64,000 nucleotides of DNA, from NCBI RefSeq assembly GCF_016756615.1, contig NZ_AP023262.1:6387501-6451500 (forward strand), written 5' to 3'. The translations under genes were made by a program, and so were the position numbers. Under the pieces are notes generated by a model. The model was not told the DNA's origin, made no database searches, and was given only the letters and a program-made list of their open reading frames with translations. Source of the stretch: Mesorhizobium sp. L-8-3 (GTDB taxonomy: Bacteria; Pseudomonadota; Alphaproteobacteria; Rhizobiales; Rhizobiaceae). Shown one piece after another: positions 49,775-57,830 of this stretch (its first letter is position 1; every line of letters starts with the position of its first letter).

Positions 49775-52501
49775 TCAGCCTTCTACTAACTTAGCGAATT
49801 CCCGGCGAGTTTCCAGAAGGACCTTGGGCGAACCCTCCTCGACGACGCGGCCATGCTGAAGGAACACCACACGGTCGAAGAGCATCACGTCGCCCCGGTC
49901 GGCCGGCGCGCAGATGATGCCCGGGCGGCTGTCCGCGCGTTCCCTGGCGTCGGCCAGGACAGCTTCCAGGATCACACGCTGTTCACGCGGCGGCAACGCC
50001 GCGCAAGCCCGGTTGAGGACCAGAAAGTCGGGTTTCTTCATCAATGCCCGCGCGAGGCGAAGCTTCTGGCGTTGCGCCTCCGACAGCGCCCGGCCGCCCG
50101 TGCCGACGTCGAAGGCGAGGCCGGCCCGGAACGCGGCATCCGACAGGCCGAGCTCGGCCAGGACCTCGGTGACGGCGGCGATGATGCGGGTGCGGCCGCC
50201 GACCAGGTTGGTTTCGATCCGGCCGAACAGGATGTTGTCGGCGATCGTCAGAGACGGATTGTAAGTGTCGTAGTCGTTGAAGACGACTTTGGGCTCGGCC
50301 GATCTCGACAGCTCATCGTGCAGTCGTCCGCGCGCGGACAGGACCTTGGCCTTGAGGGCCTCGTCCAACAGGCCGAAGCGATAGCTCGGCTCGACATAGG
50401 CCATGGAGAGCGCCATCAACTCGTCTAAATCGGCCTTTCCGGCGCCTGCAAGGCCCGAAGTATCCACCCGGGTCACGACCTGCGCCAGCATCGCGATGCG
50501 CTCCGGCGTCATGCCGGCTGCCTGGTCAAAGAGCGGGCTGGCGGACGACAGGTCGGCGAACATGTCCGTGAAGGTTCGCGCGATCTCGAGGCCGAGCGAA
50601 ACAAGCGGCTCCTGCAGGCCTTCTTCCCGCAGGAGATCGCGAACCATGGCGTTGCCGGGCAAGGCCTGCGGCGCAAAGGTCGGGTCGACGGGCATACCGA
50701 ACAGGATGTTCTCCGCCACCGATGCCTGTGAATTGTAGCGCGCGACGTGGAACTGCTCGACCAGGCCGGCCAGGCCGGCCGCGTCCAGCTTGTCGCGCAG
50801 CAAGGTCCGAGCTCTGCCGATGACCGCGGCGATCCGCTCGACGTCCTCGGCGCGGATGCGGCTGTTCAGGCCGATCTCGAGGATGTCGCCCTGCAGCCCG
50901 GCCGTGCGAGCCACGTGCTGGATGTGCTCGAGCAATGCGGCGTCGGTCGGCGTTCCGATCCGCGCCCGGTCGATCCAGTCGTCGTTGACGTCGAACTCCG
51001 AATTGCCCGAAGCACGGGCTTCGATAAGCCATGCGGTCTCCCGCGCCGTACGCTCTCCAGGCACCCGCTGCGCGGGCACGGGCCGGTTCTTCAGAACTTC
51101 CAGCAGGCAGTCCTCGATCGTGCCGCCCGGCAGAACCACACCGCTGTCGGCATAGCCTATGCTGCGCCCGGTGACGGCCTCGGGCGTGTTCTTCAATTCG
51201 CTGCCGTCAAGCAGGATTTGACCGCTGACCGGCGACAGCAGACGCACGCACAATTCGAGAAAGACGGTCGCGCTTTGCGGCGGCTCGGCGACGATCGCCA
51301 CGGTCTCGCCGAGCGCCAACCGCGCCGTGACGTTCTCCAGCCGGGTCGACACGCCTTCTTCGTGAAAGGCCACGTTGCGCAGTTCGAAGCCGCCGGCGAT
51401 GCGGCCGGCCGGCACCGCGGGATCCTGCACCTTGGCCGGGAGAAGGTCATCGCGGGAGAAGTCCTCGATCGCATTGGCGTAGCGCTGCTGCGCCATGAGC
51501 CGCTGCTGGTCCCAATCGATCAGGCCTTTCACGGGCGTCGGCAGATCCTTGTAGGCGGAGATCGAGGCGACAAGCGCGCCGATGTCGAGCCGGCCCGAGA
51601 TCACGAAATAGCCGCCGACGATGTAATAGATCACCGACAGGATCTGCATCAGCAGGTTGTTGAGGAACTTCACCGAGAACTTGCGTTTGAACAGCTCCAG
51701 CCGGATGAAGAAGATGTTGCTCAGCCGGCCCGACATTTCCGCACGCGCCAGGTTCGACGTGTCGTTGAGATGGATGTCGTCGATGCCCTGGACGACTTCG
51801 CCGATGCGCCCTGCCATGGCGCGCGCGGTCAATTGCCTTTGCTTGCCGAGCTCGAGCAGACGGCGTCGCAGCCTGGGGATGATCCACACTTGCAGGCCGA
51901 TAACGGCGACGGTCAGGATGCCGAACAGCGTGTTCTGCGCGAATAGGAAGACGAGTGCGGTGAGCGCCTGGCCGGCAAGGAACAAGGGGGCCGAGAAAGC
52001 ATCACCGATGAATTCGGAAAGAGGATCGACTTCATCCTTGATGATCCCGGCCACTTCCGACGCCTTGACCTGGCGTGCGCGCCAAACCGGGAAGCGCAGG
52101 ACGCGGTCGAACATCTCGTAGCGCATGCGGCGCAGCACACGCTCGCCCGACTTGCCCTTATAGGTGTTGATGTAGAGCTTGAACCAGCCGTTGAGCACGA
52201 GCAGCGCGGTGTAGACGAAACACAGCGCATAGAGCAGCGTCATGCGCGTCATCTCGAAGCCCTCGAAGACCACGACCGGACTGCCCGTCAGGCTCTCCGA
52301 GAACGGCAGCACGATCCTGAGGAAAGTCTGGGTATCGGCGGCGGACTGGAAGCCCTGCCCCTGGATCGGACCGTTGATGATCTGCTTCGGCAGTTCGAGC
52401 GAATAGTAGTAGAGCGGCATCGAAGCGACGATGACCGCGAAAATCCAGATCTGCAGCGCCCGGCTGTGGACCCAGGTATATCTGAGGAGACTCTTCTCCA
52501 T
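49775..52501 (-). CDS. ABC-exporter-like membrane protein with degenerate nucleotide-binding domain
   Basis: A 908-residue protein. Residues 1-345 are a type I exporter membrane domain (MEKSLLRYTWVHSRALQIWI, then about six helices and coupling helices such as RAMAGRIGEVVQGIDDIHLN). From 371 an NBD-like fold starts (GGFELRNVAFHEEG), but the Walker A position reads IVAEPPQSAT. A long segment (462-745) repeats the NILFG element, the signature reads ALSEAQRQKLRLARAL, Walker B FLVLNRACAALPP, and the H-loop histidine is absent (IICAPADRG). All catalytic residues are therefore lost. ATG 52501 has GGAG five bases upstream; a GTG lies one codon earlier. Likely a sensor, channel or scaffold, not an ATP-driven pump. 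Confidence 0.85.
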   Translation of the reverse strand: MEKSLLRYTWVHSRALQIWIFAVIVASMPLYYYSLELPKQIINGPIQGQGFQSAADTQTFLRIVLPFSESLTGSPVVVFEGFEMTRMTLLYALCFVYTALLVLNGWFKLYINTYKGKSGERVLRRMRYEMFDRVLRFPVWRARQVKASEVAGIIKDEVDPLSEFIGDAFSAPLFLAGQALTALVFLFAQNTLFGILTVAVIGLQVWIIPRLRRRLLELGKQRQLTARAMAGRIGEVVQGIDDIHLNDTSNLARAEMSGRLSNIFFIRLELFKRKFSVKFLNNLLMQILSVIYYIVGGYFVISGRLDIGALVASISAYKDLPTPVKGLIDWDQQRLMAQQRYANAIEDFSRDDLLPAKVQDPAVPAGRIAGGFELRNVAFHEEGVSTRLENVTARLALGETVAIVAEPPQSATVFLELCVRLLSPVSGQILLDGSELKNTPEAVTGRSIGYADSGVVLPGGTIEDCLLEVLKNRPVPAQRVPGERTARETAWLIEARASGNSEFDVNDDWIDRARIGTPTDAALLEHIQHVARTAGLQGDILEIGLNSRIRAEDVERIAAVIGRARTLLRDKLDAAGLAGLVEQFHVARYNSQASVAENILFGMPVDPTFAPQALPGNAMVRDLLREEGLQEPLVSLGLEIARTFTDMFADLSSASPLFDQAAGMTPERIAMLAQVVTRVDTSGLAGAGKADLDELMALSMAYVEPSYRFGLLDEALKAKVLSARGRLHDELSRSAEPKVVFNDYDTYNPSLTIADNILFGRIETNLVGGRTRIIAAVTEVLAELGLSDAAFRAGLAFDVGTGGRALSEAQRQKLRLARALMKKPDFLVLNRACAALPPREQRVILEAVLADARERADSRPGIICAPADRGDVMLFDRVVFLQHGRVVEEGSPKVLLETRREFAKLVEG

Positions 52502-52833
52502 CACCGCTCCGGTTATCGCTTCGGCCCGAAAACCGAGACCGATTTTCGGAAAGTATGATGCGTCGGTTCAAATTATTAGATCGTCCTTTGCCCATCCAAA
52601 AGGATGCGTGCACTCTGAAGGCCCCTTTCGACGAGACGCTAGTTCGCGCAGGCACTTTCGTCCATGGGGATTCGGGAATGCTGGTGATGCCGATTTGGTG
52701 AGCATCGGGGCATAGGCGATAGAGGAGGAAGCCAACACGATTGCTGGCGGCCCCGACCTCAATGTAGCGCCCGGTGGCTGTCGTCTTCGGGGCGAGCGTG
52801 CGAGGCGTCGTCCAAGACGCCTCCGGCAGGAAA
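52502..52833. other. Intergenic region, 332 bases, with a repeat copy
   Basis: Lies between the ugpC stop and the start of the pseudo-ABC gene. It holds a diverged family A repeat next to the pseudo-ABC start; the remaining 215 bases show no gene, tRNA or clear hairpin. The promoter of the pseudo-ABC/CNB operon must be here. Confidence 0.45.
52518..52618 (-). repeat. Intergenic repeat family A, copy 3 (diverged)
   Basis: On the plus strand it reads TTCGGCCCGAAAACCG, GACCGATTTTCGGAAAG, ATGATGCG, then GATCGTCCTTTGCCCATCC and AAGGATGCGTGCACTCT. This is the same order as copy 2 with many substitutions. It is 17 bases upstream of the pseudo-ABC start codon. Confidence 0.65.
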
Positions 52834-53868
52834 TCAAAGGCGCTTGCCCTTGCCGTCGAACCAATGGAGCTTCGCGGCGTCGACCGTCGTCAACAGCCGG
52901 TCCCCGGGCTGCGCCGCGGCGCGCCCGGGCACCCTGAGGACGACCCGCTCGCCTATGGTGGTGCAATAGAGGAAACTCTCGGCGCCGACAGGCTCGATCC
53001 CTTCCACCGTTGCTTCAAGCGACAAGCTGCCAGGCTTGTGCCCGCTGGACATAGCGACATCTTCCGGACGAAAACCGAGCGTCGCGGCGCCGTCCGGAAA
53101 CCCGGGAGAATTCACGCCAGGCTGGAGCCGCACGACCGGAATCAGGTTCATCGGCGGCGCCCCGATGAAGCTCGCCACGAAGGTCGAGGCAGGCCTCTCA
53201 TAGACGTCGAGCGGCGCCCCGATCTGCTCCACGACGCCGGCATTCATGACGACAAGCATGTCGGCCAGCGTCATCGCCTCCAGCTGATCATGGGTGACAT
53301 AGACGCTGGTGACGCCAAGCGAGCGCTGCAGGTTCCTGATCTCGACGCGCATCTGTCCGCGCAGCTTGGCATCCAGGTTGGAGAGCGGCTCGTCGAAGAG
53401 GAAAACCTTCGGATTGCGCACGATTGCCCGGCCCATGGCGACCCTCTGGCGCTGGCCGCCGGACAGTTCGCGCGGCCGGCGGTCGAGCAGATGCGACAGT
53501 TCCAGCGTCTTGGCGGTGTCACGCACCCGCCGGTCGATCTCGTCCTTCGGCGTGCCCCGGTTTCTCAGGCCATAGGCCATGTTGTCATAGACCTTCATAT
53601 GCGGGTAGAGCGCATAGTTCTGGAACACCATGGCGATGTCGCGCTCGGTCGGGCCGATCGAATTGACCACCTTGCCGTCGATCGACACATCGCCGGCCGA
53701 AATCGACTCCAGCCCCGCGATCATGCGCAGCAGCGTCGACTTCCCGCATCCCGACGGGCCGACCAGGACGCAGAGCGCGCGGTCGGGAATGGCGATCGAG
53801 ACGCCTTTCACCGCCTCGACGCCGCCGTGATAGATCTTGCGTACGTCCTTCAGTTCGACAGTCGCCAC
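52834..53868 (-). CDS. ugpC: sn-Glycerol-3-phosphate ABC transporter ATPase
   Basis: A 344-residue CUT1-family ATPase with intact Walker A GPSGCGKST, signature LSGGQRQRVAMGRAI, Walker B VFLFDEPLSNLD and switch VTHDQLEAM. A C-terminal regulatory OB-fold (GFRPEDV...) follows. The family is promiscuous between UgpC and MalK; the surrounding ugpB-A-E genes decide the name. It starts at GTG 53868, four bases after the ugpE stop, as last gene of the operon. Confidence 0.92.
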   Translation of the reverse strand: MATVELKDVRKIYHGGVEAVKGVSIAIPDRALCVLVGPSGCGKSTLLRMIAGLESISAGDVSIDGKVVNSIGPTERDIAMVFQNYALYPHMKVYDNMAYGLRNRGTPKDEIDRRVRDTAKTLELSHLLDRRPRELSGGQRQRVAMGRAIVRNPKVFLFDEPLSNLDAKLRGQMRVEIRNLQRSLGVTSVYVTHDQLEAMTLADMLVVMNAGVVEQIGAPLDVYERPASTFVASFIGAPPMNLIPVVRLQPGVNSPGFPDGAATLGFRPEDVAMSSGHKPGSLSLEATVEGIEPVGAESFLYCTTIGERVVLRVPGRAAAQPGDRLLTTVDAAKLHWFDGKGKRL

Positions 53869-53872
53869 GCGC

Positions 53873-54814
53873 TCATTTCTCCGTTTCGACCAGGCCGCGC
53901 ACGAACCAGCGTTGCATCAGCACCACGACCAGGATCGGGGGCACGATGGCGAGCATCGACGTCACCATCACCAGGTGCCACTCGGTGTCGGCATCGGCGA
54001 AGGAGATCATCTTCCGCAAGGCGATGACGATGGTGTTCATGTCGTTGCGGTTGGTGACCATCAGCGGCCACAGATACTGGGTCCAACCATAGATGAAGAG
54101 GATGACGAACAGCGCCGCCATGTTGGTCCGCGACAGCGGCAGCAGGATGTCGCGGAAGAACCGGAATGGCCCCGCCCCGTCGACCCGGGCCGCCTCGACC
54201 AGTTCTCCCGGAATGGTCAGGAAGAACTGGCGGAACAGAAGCGTCGCGGTTGCCGACGCCATCAGCGGCAGCGTCAGACCGGTATAGGTGTCGATCAGGC
54301 CGAAATCGACCATCACCTTGTAGGTCGGCACGATGCGCACCTCCACCGGCAGCATCAGCGTGATGAAGATCAGCCAGAAAAAGGTCATGCGGAACGGGAA
54401 ACGGAAGAAAACGATCGCATAGGCCGACAGGATCGAGATCACGATCTTGCCGACAGCGATGGCGAAAGCGACCACCGTCGTGTTGAAGAGCAGGGTTCCC
54501 ACACCCACCCCGCCGATGCGGCCGACGCCGCCGAACAGAGCCGCCGAATAGTTCTCCACGAACTGGTCGCCGGGCAGGAGCGGCAGCGGCGGACGCAGGA
54601 TGGTCTGCAGCGACTGCGTCGAGGCGACGAAGGTGTAGTAGATCGGAAAGGCGACGATCAGCAGCCCGAGCACCAGCACCAGATGCGCGATCGCGGTGCG
54701 GACCGGGGCGTTCTCGATCATGCCGCCCTGCGCCGCCGCCGGGCCGGCCCGGCGCGCATTTTCGATCGTGCCGCCTCGCGCCAGCGGCGAGCCGGCCGGC
54801 CGCGCGTCAGCCAT
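53873..54814 (-). CDS. ugpE: sn-Glycerol-3-phosphate ABC transporter permease UgpE
   Basis: A 313-residue six-helix permease (RTAIAHLVLVLGLLIVAFPI, EAA loop ELVEAARVDGAGPFRFFRDILLPLSR). Two starts are possible. ATG 54814 overlaps the ugpA stop and adds 31 residues. ATG 54721 begins MIENAPVRTAIAHLVLVLG, which matches the usual UgpE N-terminus. The extra segment looks like a duplicate of the start region (GGTIENA / GGMIENA). The longer form is listed because it fits the tight operon spacing, but the shorter start may be the main one. Confidence 0.9.
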   Translation of the reverse strand: MADARPAGSPLARGGTIENARRAGPAAAQGGMIENAPVRTAIAHLVLVLGLLIVAFPIYYTFVASTQSLQTILRPPLPLLPGDQFVENYSAALFGGVGRIGGVGVGTLLFNTTVVAFAIAVGKIVISILSAYAIVFFRFPFRMTFFWLIFITLMLPVEVRIVPTYKVMVDFGLIDTYTGLTLPLMASATATLLFRQFFLTIPGELVEAARVDGAGPFRFFRDILLPLSRTNMAALFVILFIYGWTQYLWPLMVTNRNDMNTIVIALRKMISFADADTEWHLVMVTSMLAIVPPILVVVLMQRWFVRGLVETEK

Positions 54815-55691
54815 AATGCACCTTCCTTTCCACATAGCGGAACTGGACGGCCGTCAGCGCAATTACGATGACCATCAGGATCACCGACTGAGCCGCGGAA
54901 TCGCCGACGATCAGATTGACGAAGCCGTCATTGTAGACCTTGTAGACCAGCGTCTCGGTGGCCTTGCCGGGGCCGCCGCCGGTCACCGCATGGATGATGC
55001 CGAAAGTGTCGAAGAAGGCGTAGACGGTGTTGACCACGAGCAGGAAGAAGGTGGTCGGCGCAAGCAGTGGAAATACGATCGTCCAGAACCGCTTGGTCGG
55101 CCCGGCCCCGTCGATTGCCGCGGCCTCGATCAGCGTCTTCGGGATCGCCTGCAGGCCGGCGACGAAGAAGAGGAAGTTGTAGCTGATCTGCTTCCAGGCA
55201 GCGGCCGCCACAACCAGCATCATCGCCTGCGGGCCGTCGAGAAGCGGGTCCCAGCGGATGCCGAGCCAGCGCAGCCCATAGGCCAGCGAACCGATCGACG
55301 GATTGAACAGGAACAGCCACAGCATGCCGGCGATCGCCGGGGCCACGGCATAGGGCCAGATCATCAGGGTGCGGTAGAAGCCGCGTCCCCGCACCACCCG
55401 ATCGGCCATGACGGCCAGCAGCAATGCCACGGTCATGGCGACCGCCGCCGTTGCGACTGAAAAAACCACGGTCACGTTGACCGAGTTGAGATAGTTCGGG
55501 TCGGAGAGCACCTTCGAGAAATTGGCGAACCAGACGAAGCGGCTCCTCAGCCCGAACGGGTCCTCCTTCAGCAGCGACTGGTAGAGCGCCTGGCTGGCGG
55601 GCCAGTAGAAGAAGATCAAGGTAATGGCCAGTTGCGGCGCGAGCAGCAGATATGGCAGCACCTTGTTGGGAAAAACGACACGGGGCGACAC
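54807..55691 (-). CDS. ugpA: sn-Glycerol-3-phosphate ABC transporter permease UgpA
   Basis: A 294-residue six-helix permease beginning at GTG 55691 (MSPRVVFPNKVLPYLLLAPQ). The EAA loop is LIEAAAIDGAGPTKRFWTIVFPLLAP, and FFDTFGIIHAVTGGGPGKATETLVY is characteristic of UgpA. It is 304 bases downstream of ugpB, an unusually wide gap for these operons, filled with repeats. Its stop overlaps the ugpE start by eight bases. Confidence 0.93.
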   Translation of the reverse strand: MSPRVVFPNKVLPYLLLAPQLAITLIFFYWPASQALYQSLLKEDPFGLRSRFVWFANFSKVLSDPNYLNSVNVTVVFSVATAAVAMTVALLLAVMADRVVRGRGFYRTLMIWPYAVAPAIAGMLWLFLFNPSIGSLAYGLRWLGIRWDPLLDGPQAMMLVVAAAAWKQISYNFLFFVAGLQAIPKTLIEAAAIDGAGPTKRFWTIVFPLLAPTTFFLLVVNTVYAFFDTFGIIHAVTGGGPGKATETLVYKVYNDGFVNLIVGDSAAQSVILMVIVIALTAVQFRYVERKVHYG

Positions 55692-55796
55692 GCTGGCTCC
55701 TGGGGCGGATGGTTACGGCGATGCGTCTTCTCCCTCGTCCTTCTCGGGAAAAGATGCCGGCAGGCAGGGGCGAAGCTTCAAGTCAGCCTCCCACCC

Positions 55797-55825
55797 TTTC
55801 CTCTCCCCTTGAAGGGGAGAGGAAA
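55797..55825. repeat. Perfect hairpin in the ugpB-ugpA gap
   Basis: Arms TTTCCTCTCCCC (55797-55808) and GGGGAGAGGAAA (55814-55825) with loop TTGAA. No T-run follows on the minus strand, so a processing or stability element is more likely than a terminator. Confidence 0.55.
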
Positions 55826-55830
55826 CTCCT

Positions 55831-55934
55831 ACAGCGTGTTGCGTGAAAACGGATTTCACGCAACACGCTGTAGGTCTTTGATTTGACGCATGTCTTTATC
55901 CCGAAACCGGTACCCACTTTCGGGAGACATGCCT
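55831..55934 (+). repeat. Intergenic repeat family C, copy 2
   Basis: Same length and orientation as copy 1 at 10937. First hairpin arms are CAGCGTGTTGCGTGAAA and TTTCACGCAACACGCTG; second hairpin arms are GCATGTCTTTATCCCGAAA and TTTCGGGAGACATGC. Both stems are more perfect than in copy 1, where compensating changes keep the pairing (GCG/CGC against GTG/CAC). Confidence 0.82.
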
Positions 55935-55995
55935 TAAGCCGCGCTCCGTTCGTTCCGGCGCGCAATCGCCAAAGGACGAAACCGGCTGGACGACG

Positions 55996-57306
55996 TCAGT
56001 TCGCCAGCGCTTCCTTGATCGACGCATTGCCGCGCGCGACCGCGTTGTCGAGCGCCTGCTGCGCGGTCTGCTGTCCGGCCAGCATCTTCTCGAACTCCTC
56101 GTTCTGGATGTCGCGCACCTGCGGAAGATTGATCACACGCACGCCCTTCGAGTTCTCGGTCGGCTGCTTGCCCATCATCTGCTTGAGCGGGATCTCGCGG
56201 GCCGGGTTCTTCTCGTAGAAGCCGGACTTCTTGGTCTCTTCATAGGCCGCCAGCGTGACCGGCAGGTAGCCCGACACCTGGTGCAGCTTCGCCTGGACCG
56301 CGGTCTGCGACAGGAAATTGAAGAAGGCCGCGACACCCTTGTACTGCTCGTCCGACTTGCCGGCGAAGACCCACAGGCTCGCCCCGCCGGGGATCGTGTT
56401 TTGCGGCGCGCCCTCGGCTTCCGGCTCGTAAGGCAGCTGGCCCGTGCCATAGTTCATGCCCGATTTGACGATGTCGCCGAGACCGCCGGACGATTCGGTG
56501 AAGATACCGCATTCGCCGGCGAGGAAGACCTGCTTCGCCTCCGAGGTGCGTCCGCCATATTTGAAGGTGCCGTCCTTGGCGAGGTCGGCCAGTTCCTGGA
56601 AGTGCTTCACGAAGATTGGCGAATTGATCTTCAGCTCGACATCGGTGCCGGCGATGCCGTTCTCGTTCGTGCCATAGGAAAGGTTGTTCCAGGCAGCGAA
56701 ATTCTCGGTATGGATCCAGGTGAGCCAGGTCGAGGTGAAGCCGCAGGGTGCCGCACCGCTGGTCTTGATCTTCTTCGCCGCCTCCCAGACCTCGGGCCAG
56801 GTCTTGGGCGGATTGTCGACGTCGAGACCGGCCTTCTGGAAGATGTCCTTGTTGTAGTAGAGGATCGGCGAGGACGAGTTATAGGGGAACGACAGCATGG
56901 TGCCGTCCGGCTTGGAATAGTAGGAGACGATACCCGGCAGGTACTGGCTCTTGTCGAAGGTCCCCCCGCCCATGGACAGGATCTCGGCCACCGGCTTGAT
57001 CGCCTGCTCAGCCGCCATCATGACGCCCGTCCCGGCGTCGAAGACCTGCATGATATCGGGCGCCTGTCCGGCACGGAAGGCGGCGATGCCGGCGTTCAGC
57101 GTTTCCGGATAGGTGCCCTTGAAGACCGGAACGATCTTGTAGTCGCTCTGGCTCTCGTTGAACTCCTTGGACAGCGTTTCGACGACTTCGTTGTTGGCGC
57201 CGGTCATCGCGTGCCACCACGAGATCTCGGTCACGGCATAGGAGGAAGAAGTCGAAAGCAAGGTGAAACTGGCGGCGACACCGGCCACGAAGCACTGAAT
57301 TTTCAT
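55996..57306 (-). CDS. ugpB: sn-Glycerol-3-phosphate ABC transporter substrate-binding protein
   Basis: A 436-residue periplasmic binding protein with a signal peptide (MKIQCFVAGVAASFTLLSTS, cleaved after SYA). The mature start VTEISWWHAMTGANNEVVET is the UgpB hallmark and provides ligand contacts. FKGTYPETLNAGIAAFRAGQAPDIMQVFDAGTG, FPYNSSSPILYYNKDIF and GASLWVFAGKSDEQYKGVAAFF follow in the expected order. It binds glycerol-3-phosphate or glycerophosphodiesters. First gene of the operon; ATG 57306 follows GGGAGAGAAAC. Confidence 0.94.
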   Translation of the reverse strand: MKIQCFVAGVAASFTLLSTSSSYAVTEISWWHAMTGANNEVVETLSKEFNESQSDYKIVPVFKGTYPETLNAGIAAFRAGQAPDIMQVFDAGTGVMMAAEQAIKPVAEILSMGGGTFDKSQYLPGIVSYYSKPDGTMLSFPYNSSSPILYYNKDIFQKAGLDVDNPPKTWPEVWEAAKKIKTSGAAPCGFTSTWLTWIHTENFAAWNNLSYGTNENGIAGTDVELKINSPIFVKHFQELADLAKDGTFKYGGRTSEAKQVFLAGECGIFTESSGGLGDIVKSGMNYGTGQLPYEPEAEGAPQNTIPGGASLWVFAGKSDEQYKGVAAFFNFLSQTAVQAKLHQVSGYLPVTLAAYEETKKSGFYEKNPAREIPLKQMMGKQPTENSKGVRVINLPQVRDIQNEEFEKMLAGQQTAQQALDNAVARGNASIKEALAN

Positions 57307-57767
57307 GTTTCTCTCCCGTTTTCATTGGCGAAGCATCAGTTTCGCGGGGTCGGAGTATGTGTCCTAAGCCGCGATCGGACAACGGTTTTTTTCAAGGTTG
57401 GGGTTCGCCCATGCGCGACGTCTCCTGACGGGCGGCGCGCCATGCTCCGCTGCCCGGCCGCGATCCGCCGCCGCCATCTCTACCATCGTTCCAATTTCGA
57501 TCAATGCCGACGAGCGCGATTGCGAAAATCATTCGAATGCTGATTCGCGTGTTCCGCGGCCCTCTGCCGTCCAGATGATCGACGATATGTGACCGACCCG
57601 ATTCCAGGCCGAGTTCGCCAAGCGACGCTCCCGGGAGGATTCTGCCGGCCGTCGGGCGGCCGAACCGGGGCACCCGGGCGCCGTATTTCCGGATCGCCCC
57701 GAACTCTTCAAGGGAGAATGGCCGCATATCCCCCAGGGACAACGCCGAAAGGGTAAAAATCCTGCCT

Positions 57768-57781
57768 TGAAATCGATTTCA
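57768..57781. promoter_or_regulatory. Candidate LacI-family operator O1
   Basis: TGAAATCGATTTCA is a perfect 14-base palindrome with the central CG typical of LacI/GalR operators. It lies 49 bases before the start of the binding-protein gene. A second copy is 23 bases further downstream, centre to centre. Confidence 0.65.
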
Positions 57782-57790
57782 TTTTTCGCT

Positions 57791-57804
57791 TACAATCGAT
57801 TTCA
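57791..57804. promoter_or_regulatory. Candidate LacI-family operator O2
   Basis: TACAATCGATTTCA matches O1 at 12 of 14 positions and keeps the AATCGATT core. It lies between O1 and the ribosome-binding site, so a repressor here would block transcription. The LacI-type regulator encoded at 62372 in the same operon is the obvious candidate. Confidence 0.6.
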
Positions 57805-57830
57805 TCCAATTCCAAAGGGAGGGTTCTTTT

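Larger units (their letters stand above)
55692..55995. other. ugpB-ugpA intercistronic region, 304 bases, repeat-rich
   Basis: Contains a 12-base perfect hairpin at 55797-55825 and a family C repeat at 55831-55934. No gene is seen. Such structures between a binding-protein gene and its permeases commonly stabilise the upstream message or reduce downstream expression; that role is inferred here. Confidence 0.5.
57307..57830. other. Divergent promoter region between ugpB and the sugar operon, 524 bases
   Basis: Holds the promoters of two divergent ABC operons. The right end has two palindromic operator candidates (57768-57804) and a good ribosome-binding site AAAGGGAGGG. The middle has an open frame on the minus strand (ATG 57727 to 57392) without homology that I recognise and without a ribosome-binding site. 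It could be the remnant of a regulator, but I do not call it a gene. No Pho-box-like direct repeat was found near ugpB. Confidence 0.5.

Noticed and set aside
57307..57400. Pho box upstream of ugpB
   Set aside because: No pair of CTGTCAT-like direct repeats was seen, although phosphate control of ugp is common in other bacteria.
57392..57727. Possible gene on the minus strand between ugpB and the sugar operon
   Set aside because: No ribosome-binding site, no recognised domain, and a low-complexity Gly/Arg-rich second half. Kept only as a comment on the intergenic region.
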